From: Salinibius halmophilus
Lineage (GTDB): Bacteria > Pseudomonadota > Gammaproteobacteria > Pseudomonadales > Natronospirillaceae
NCBI RefSeq assembly: GCF_003577475.1
Contig: NZ_QPEP01000001.1
Location: 17,830-81,829 of the forward strand
Length of the DNA stretch: 64,000 nucleotides
Direction: 5' to 3'
The position numbers and the translations under genes were made by a program. Below, piece by piece: positions 60,360 through 64,000 of the stretch. The notes beneath the pieces were generated by a model, which saw nothing but the letters and a program-made list of their open reading frames with translations, made no database searches and was not told the origin of the DNA. Each line of letters opens with the position of its first letter. The stretch's first letter is position 1.

Positions 60360-61184
60360 ATGCCCATTGCGTTCATTTGCCCTCATTGCCAAGCACCATT
60401 GCAGCCATCCAACAGCCAATGGTGCTGCAGTAACCAGCATAGCTTTGATGTGGCAAAACAAGGGCATATCAACCTACTTGCAGTTCAACAAAAGCGCAGT
60501 AAACAACCGGGCGATTCAAAAGAAATGGTCGCAGCGCGCAGGGCTTGGTTGGCAAAAGGCTACTACCAGCCAATTGCCAATGCGCTAAGCGAATTGATCG
60601 AAAATAACAGCACAGTGCTCGATGCTGGCTGCGGTGAAGGCTACTATTTAAGCCAGCTATTGGCCGCTAAAAACATAGATGCTGTGGGTAACGACATTTC
60701 TAAGTTTGCCGCAGCCGTGGCGGCGAAGCAGTGCCCTGCGGCGCAAATACTGGTGGCCAGCAACAAAGCCTTGCCAATTGCTGAGCACTCCTTCGACTAT
60801 ATTGTGTGCGCCTTTGGCTTTCCCGTATGGCACGAGTTTCAGCGCTTACTCAAACCCGGTGGCAAGCTAGTTTTGGTAAATAGCACCAACCAGCATTTAT
60901 ATTCGCTGCGCGCTGCCCTATACGAACAGGTGATTGAAAAGCCCGAAGCTCAGTTGCCTGCGTTTCTAACCTGCGAACACGAGCAGGTGCTGACTTATAG
61001 CATAGAAGGCCTAGATGCGAGCGAAGTGCAAGCGCTTGCTGTTATGACACCGCATTGGTTCAGAGCCAAACAAGCAGCGCGTGAAGCCCTAATTGAGCAG
61101 CCACCAAGCGCCATTGAAGTCTCGGTACGGCTGCAAGTTTGCCAGTTTAACGCGTCTGCTGATACTGCTGCAGCACCCGAATAA
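60360..61184 (+). CDS. rlmA: 23S rRNA (guanine-N1)-methyltransferase RlmA
   Basis: A 274-residue SAM-dependent methyltransferase for G745 of 23S rRNA. The N-terminal zinc site uses CPHC and CCSNQH. The start of the SAM domain is VLDAGCGEGYYLSQL, and the sequence DVAKQGHINLLAVQQKRSKQPGD is the conserved family segment after the zinc site (in part: GHINLL). The ATG at 60360 has AGGA upstream. Its last 38 bases overlap the end of bioA on the other strand. Confidence 0.92.
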   Translation: MPIAFICPHCQAPLQPSNSQWCCSNQHSFDVAKQGHINLLAVQQKRSKQPGDSKEMVAARRAWLAKGYYQPIANALSELIENNSTVLDAGCGEGYYLSQLLAAKNIDAVGNDISKFAAAVAAKQCPAAQILVASNKALPIAEHSFDYIVCAFGFPVWHEFQRLLKPGGKLVLVNSTNQHLYSLRAALYEQVIEKPEAQLPAFLTCEHEQVLTYSIEGLDASEVQALAVMTPHWFRAKQAAREALIEQPPSAIEVSVRLQVCQFNASADTAAAPE

Positions 61185-62424
61185 ACCGCTCTACAAGCAA
61201 AGCTTGCTCGCTGTCATTGAGTAAATAAGGCGGCATCATGTAAACCATGTTGCCAAATGGGCGCAGCCAGATGCCATGGCTCACGGCAAGCTTGGTGAAG
61301 CTTGCCATATCCACTGGCGCTGTTAAGTCGACAGCAATGATATTGCCGAGTGTGCGTACCTGGCTTACACCAGCAATGGCCTCAATAGTAGACAACGCCG
61401 CTTGGTAGCGGGCATTCATAGTGCTCACCCGTGCTTGCCAAGGGTAGCTTTCTAATAGGCGAATGCTGGCACCTGCCACCTTACAAGCCAATGGGTTAGC
61501 CATAAACGTTGGCCCATGCATCAAAACACCAGCCGGTGAGGCACTCATTTGTTGAGCAACCTTGCTGGTGGTAACCATAGCGGCCATTGTCATGTAACCA
61601 CCGGTTAGGGCTTTACCGATACAAATGACATCGGGAACAATGCCAGCGGTTTGGCAAGCAAACCACTGCCCGGTACGGCCAAAACCCGTCGCGATTTCAT
61701 CTGCAACCAGCAAGATATCCAACTCATTACACAGTGCCCGCAAGCGGCGCAAGTATTCGCTATGATATGGCTGCATTCCCCCAGCGCCTTGCAGCAGGGG
61801 CTCAACAAACACACCAGCAATCTCATCTTGCTGCGCTAGCAAAGTTTGTTGCCATTGCTGCCAAATGTCTTCGCTGAACTCTGCTGTTGGGCGCGGCAAA
61901 AAACAGTGCTGAGCTAACATGCTATTAAACATTGAGTGCATGCTTTTATCTGGGTCACACAGTGACATGGCGCCAAAGGTATCACCATGATAGGCCCCTC
62001 GCAGAGACGCCATTTTTCTGCGCTTCGGGCGCCGCTTCGCCATTTGATATTGCAGTACTAATTTTAGCGCCACCTCGATGGATACCGAGCCTGAGTCGGT
62101 GAAGAAAAACCGAGTTAGCCCAGCAGGCAGGTGCTGCATTAACTGTTCTGCTAGCTCAGCTGCCGGTGCATGCGTTAAGCCACCAAACATAACATGAGAA
62201 AACGACTCGACTTGCTGATGCAGGGCCTGATTAAGCAGCGGATGGTTATAACCATGAATACAAGCCCACCAGGAAGCCATGCCATCTAGCACTTCGCCAT
62301 GGTTAGCGATCGTAATTTTGGCGCCTTTAGCGTGTGTGACCACATACTGACTAGCACTGCCCATTGCCGCATACGGATGCCATAAATGCTCGGCGTCTAT
62401 CTGTTTAACCTGATTACTATTCAT
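61147..62424 (-). CDS. bioA: Adenosylmethionine-8-amino-7-oxononanoate aminotransferase
   Basis: A 425-residue PLP-dependent aminotransferase that makes diaminopelargonic acid for biotin, using SAM as amino donor. Motifs: HLWHPYAAM, GMASWWACIHGYNHP, FFTDSGSVSIEVALKL, AYHGDTFGAMSL, DEIATGFGRTG, and the PLP-binding Lys in ICIGKALTGGYM. It diverges from bioF across an 86-bp gap, as in many gammaproteobacteria. Confidence 0.96.
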   Translation of the reverse strand: MNSNQVKQIDAEHLWHPYAAMGSASQYVVTHAKGAKITIANHGEVLDGMASWWACIHGYNHPLLNQALHQQVESFSHVMFGGLTHAPAAELAEQLMQHLPAGLTRFFFTDSGSVSIEVALKLVLQYQMAKRRPKRRKMASLRGAYHGDTFGAMSLCDPDKSMHSMFNSMLAQHCFLPRPTAEFSEDIWQQWQQTLLAQQDEIAGVFVEPLLQGAGGMQPYHSEYLRRLRALCNELDILLVADEIATGFGRTGQWFACQTAGIVPDVICIGKALTGGYMTMAAMVTTSKVAQQMSASPAGVLMHGPTFMANPLACKVAGASIRLLESYPWQARVSTMNARYQAALSTIEAIAGVSQVRTLGNIIAVDLTAPVDMASFTKLAVSHGIWLRPFGNMVYMMPPYLLNDSEQALLVERFIRVLQQYQQTR

Positions 62425-62510
62425 ACTTTTGTAAACTACTTATTTAAATTACATTGACTAAATAACGGCAAAAACTATCGTAGTCGGCGAGTGGAAGTCG
62501 AGGAAGAAAT
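62425..62510. promoter_or_regulatory. Divergent bioA/bioF control region
   Basis: The half-site TTGTAAACT (62429-62437) matches 8 of 9 bases of the BirA consensus half-site TTGTAAACC. A matching second half-site at the usual 14-16 base spacing is not seen. A -35-like TTGACT (62454-62459) and a -10-like TATCGT near 62476 may form the bioF promoter. Biotin control through BirA is plausible but unproven. Confidence 0.4.
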
Positions 62511-63539
62511 ATGAATTTAGCTAGCAAGGTTTCTAACCAGCTTTACCAGCGAACAAAATTAGAGCTAAATCGAACAGCAACAGTGCACAACAGCAAACTT
62601 CACGACTTTGCCAGCAACAACTATTTAGGCCTGGCCAACCAGACAAGCCATTCAAACAAAGCTTGTGGTGCGGGCGCTTCAGTGATGGTGAGTGGTTACC
62701 ATAAAGCCCAGCAAGCACTTGAAGAAGCCATCGCCGACTACCTCAACATGCCAGCAGTTATGGTGTTCGCCAGTGGCTACCAAGCCAACCTTGGCGTACT
62801 GCAAGCCTTGCTCGACAAAAACGACTTTGCCCTAGCAGACCAGCTTTGCCACGCTTCCATTCTCGACGGCCTAAAGTTAAGCGGCGCCCAATGGCGGCGC
62901 TTTCGTCATCAAAACTACGAGCACCTAGCACAGCGCGTGCACAGCAAACCGTGTCAGCTAGTGATCAGCGAAGGCTTATTTTCAATGGATGGCGATTGGC
63001 TAAACCTAGAAGCATTTGCTGCCAGCAGCCCAAATAGCTGGCATATGGTGGATGACGCACATGGTTTTATGTTGCGACCGTTGGCAAGCAAACACCTAGA
63101 CCTTTATGTTGGCACTTTTTCAAAAGCCGTTGGTTGTGTTGGCGCCTTTGTTGCGGCTAGCCAGCCATGCATTGAGTATTTACGCCAGTTTGCCAATAGC
63201 CATATTTACAGCACGGCCTTACCCCCTATGGTGATTGAGCAAATACATCATAACTTCCAACTTGCTCAAACCGGTGAGCGCCAAGCAAAGCTACAACGCA
63301 ACATAGATATTTGGCAGAAGGCAACTGGGACCGTTACCAACTCGCCTATTCAAACCATTTCGATGCCAAACAATCAAACACTACTGACCAAACACACCAC
63401 GTTATTGCAGTTAGGTTACCTAACAGGCGCCATTCGTCGCCCCACCGTCAAAACCCCTAAGCTGCGCATTACACTTAGTTCAAATCAGAGTGAAAAGGCA
63501 GTCAATCAACTTGCTGAGCTGGTGATGGAAACATGCTAA
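62511..63539 (+). CDS. bioF: 8-amino-7-oxononanoate synthase
   Basis: A 342-residue PLP enzyme that condenses pimeloyl-ACP (or -CoA) with alanine. Motifs: DFASNNYLGLANQ, MVSGYHKAQQALEEAIADYL, SEGLFSMDGDWLNL, DDAHGFML, and the PLP-binding Lys in GTFSKAVG. The C-terminal IRRPTVKTPKLRITLSS is intact. At 342 residues it is shorter than the usual 380-390, mostly from a short N-terminus and small deletions, but no key residue is missing. GAGGAAG precedes the ATG. The gene overlaps the following bioH-like gene by 7 bases. Confidence 0.94.
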   Translation: MNLASKVSNQLYQRTKLELNRTATVHNSKLHDFASNNYLGLANQTSHSNKACGAGASVMVSGYHKAQQALEEAIADYLNMPAVMVFASGYQANLGVLQALLDKNDFALADQLCHASILDGLKLSGAQWRRFRHQNYEHLAQRVHSKPCQLVISEGLFSMDGDWLNLEAFAASSPNSWHMVDDAHGFMLRPLASKHLDLYVGTFSKAVGCVGAFVAASQPCIEYLRQFANSHIYSTALPPMVIEQIHHNFQLAQTGERQAKLQRNIDIWQKATGTVTNSPIQTISMPNNQTLLTKHTTLLQLGYLTGAIRRPTVKTPKLRITLSSNQSEKAVNQLAELVMETC

Positions 63540-64000
63540 CGCGCGTAGCAAAAACAGGCAGCAAACCCTATTTATGGGTTCCAGGTTTTGCTTACGACTG
63601 GCGAATATTTAACCAAGCCATTGCCACGCGCCCAGGTGAACACTGGGCAACACAGTGGTCAGCCGAGCTAGACCTACACAGCTACTGCGAACAGATACTG
63701 GCGGCTATGCCAGAAAACTGTGCCGTGACTGGTTGGTCATTAGGCGGTGCGGTAGCCATGCAGCTAATACCAAAGAGTTGCAGCACCACGGTGTTGGCAT
63801 GTGGGCAGAGGTTTTGCCACCCACAGGGTATTAGCAATGCAGCACTGCGGGCATTTAAACGCTTATTAGCCCGCTCTCCAGAAGAGGCATTAGCTAGGTT
63901 TCAAACTTGGTGCGACTACGACACAGCACCACAAGTGACCGACAAGCCTACCCTGCTAAACACTCTAGATTGGTTAGAAAAATATGAAATTACTCACTGG
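63533..64000 (+). CDS. bioH: BioH-like alpha/beta hydrolase, N-terminal part
   Basis: The open frame starts at ATG 63533, within the end of bioF, and runs to the window edge (156 codons). The start MLTRVAKTGSKPYLWVPGFA resembles an alpha/beta hydrolase oxyanion region, and TGWSLGGAVAMQL contains the nucleophile elbow GWSLG. Overlap with bioF suggests it is the pimeloyl-ACP methyl ester carboxylesterase BioH; a BioG-type enzyme is also possible. The catalytic Asp and His lie outside the window. Confidence 0.75.
   Translation, partial: MLTRVAKTGSKPYLWVPGFAYDWRIFNQAIATRPGEHWATQWSAELDLHSYCEQILAAMPENCAVTGWSLGGAVAMQLIPKSCSTTVLACGQRFCHPQGISNAALRAFKRLLARSPEEALARFQTWCDYDTAPQVTDKPTLLNTLDWLEKYEITHW

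Noticed and set aside
62425..62510. A complete BirA operator
   Set aside because: Only one good half-site is present; the second half does not match at 14-16 base spacing, so it is listed only as a tentative control region.

Overview
The window is a chromosomal segment of a Gram-negative gammaproteobacterium, probably marine. This rests on gene content and order: the mreB-mreC-mreD-maf-rng-yhdP block, the gatCAB amidotransferase operon beside mreB, a one-piece TCA cluster (sdhCDAB-sucAB-lpd-sucCD) divergent from gltA, a Vibrio-like second EF-G and a yehZYXW-type osmoprotectant transporter. Genus-level placement is not possible from the sequence alone; an Oceanospirillales-type organism fits. 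No rRNA, tRNA, CRISPR array, prophage or insertion sequence was recognised.

Layout. 1-3466 (minus): the tssJ-tssK-tssL-tssM part of a type VI secretion cluster; tssM runs off the left edge. 3608-10459 (minus): a 34-residue lipoprotein, an 1115-residue Ig-like lipoprotein, a 569-residue repeat-rich lipoprotein and two small outer-membrane-barrel-like proteins. 10535-10793: palindromic repeats. 10800-21828 (minus): the TCA supercluster; 22168-23442 (plus): gltA. 23467-27060 (minus): osmF-yehY-yehX-yehW-like ABC importer. 27174-30043 (minus): trxB, a degenerate receiver-like protein and an AmpE-like membrane protein. 30113-34488 (plus): nadC, two families of tandem repeats, pntA, pntB. 34592-35559 (plus): a small membrane protein coupled to a VTT/DedA-type protein. 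35556-43722 (minus): yhdP, rng, maf, mreD, mreC, mreB. 43905-47103 (plus): gatC, gatA, gatB. 47148-50466 (minus): two tandem diguanylate cyclases, the downstream one frameshifted. 50810-52897 (plus): fusA2. 53232-56480 (plus): a large S8 protease lipoprotein with an 18-bp tandem repeat. 56500-60252 (minus): VOC protein, DUF1801 protein, palindromic repeat pair, unknown protein and an MsbA-like ABC exporter. 60360-64000: rlmA (plus), bioA (minus), bioF and partial bioH-like gene (plus).

How the parts work together. The TCA cluster encodes 2-oxoglutarate dehydrogenase, succinyl-CoA synthetase and succinate dehydrogenase, with citrate synthase divergent from it. PntAB supplies NADPH, and NadC supplies the NAD backbone. 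MreBCD, Maf, RNase G and YhdP form the usual cell-shape/envelope block. The biotin genes are arranged divergently around an 86-bp control region.

Most unusual observations: mreC has no canonical start codon and appears to initiate at ATC behind a well-spaced Shine-Dalgarno; a diguanylate cyclase is split by one extra base in a T7 tract; a 34-residue lipoprotein gene sits beside the T6SS genes; a dispersed palindromic repeat has covarying stems; and operator-like palindromes lie before the S8 protease and between the cyclases and fusA2. I did not find a clearly new multi-gene system. The best candidate for an undescribed functional unit is the lipoprotein/outer-membrane cassette upstream of the T6SS genes.
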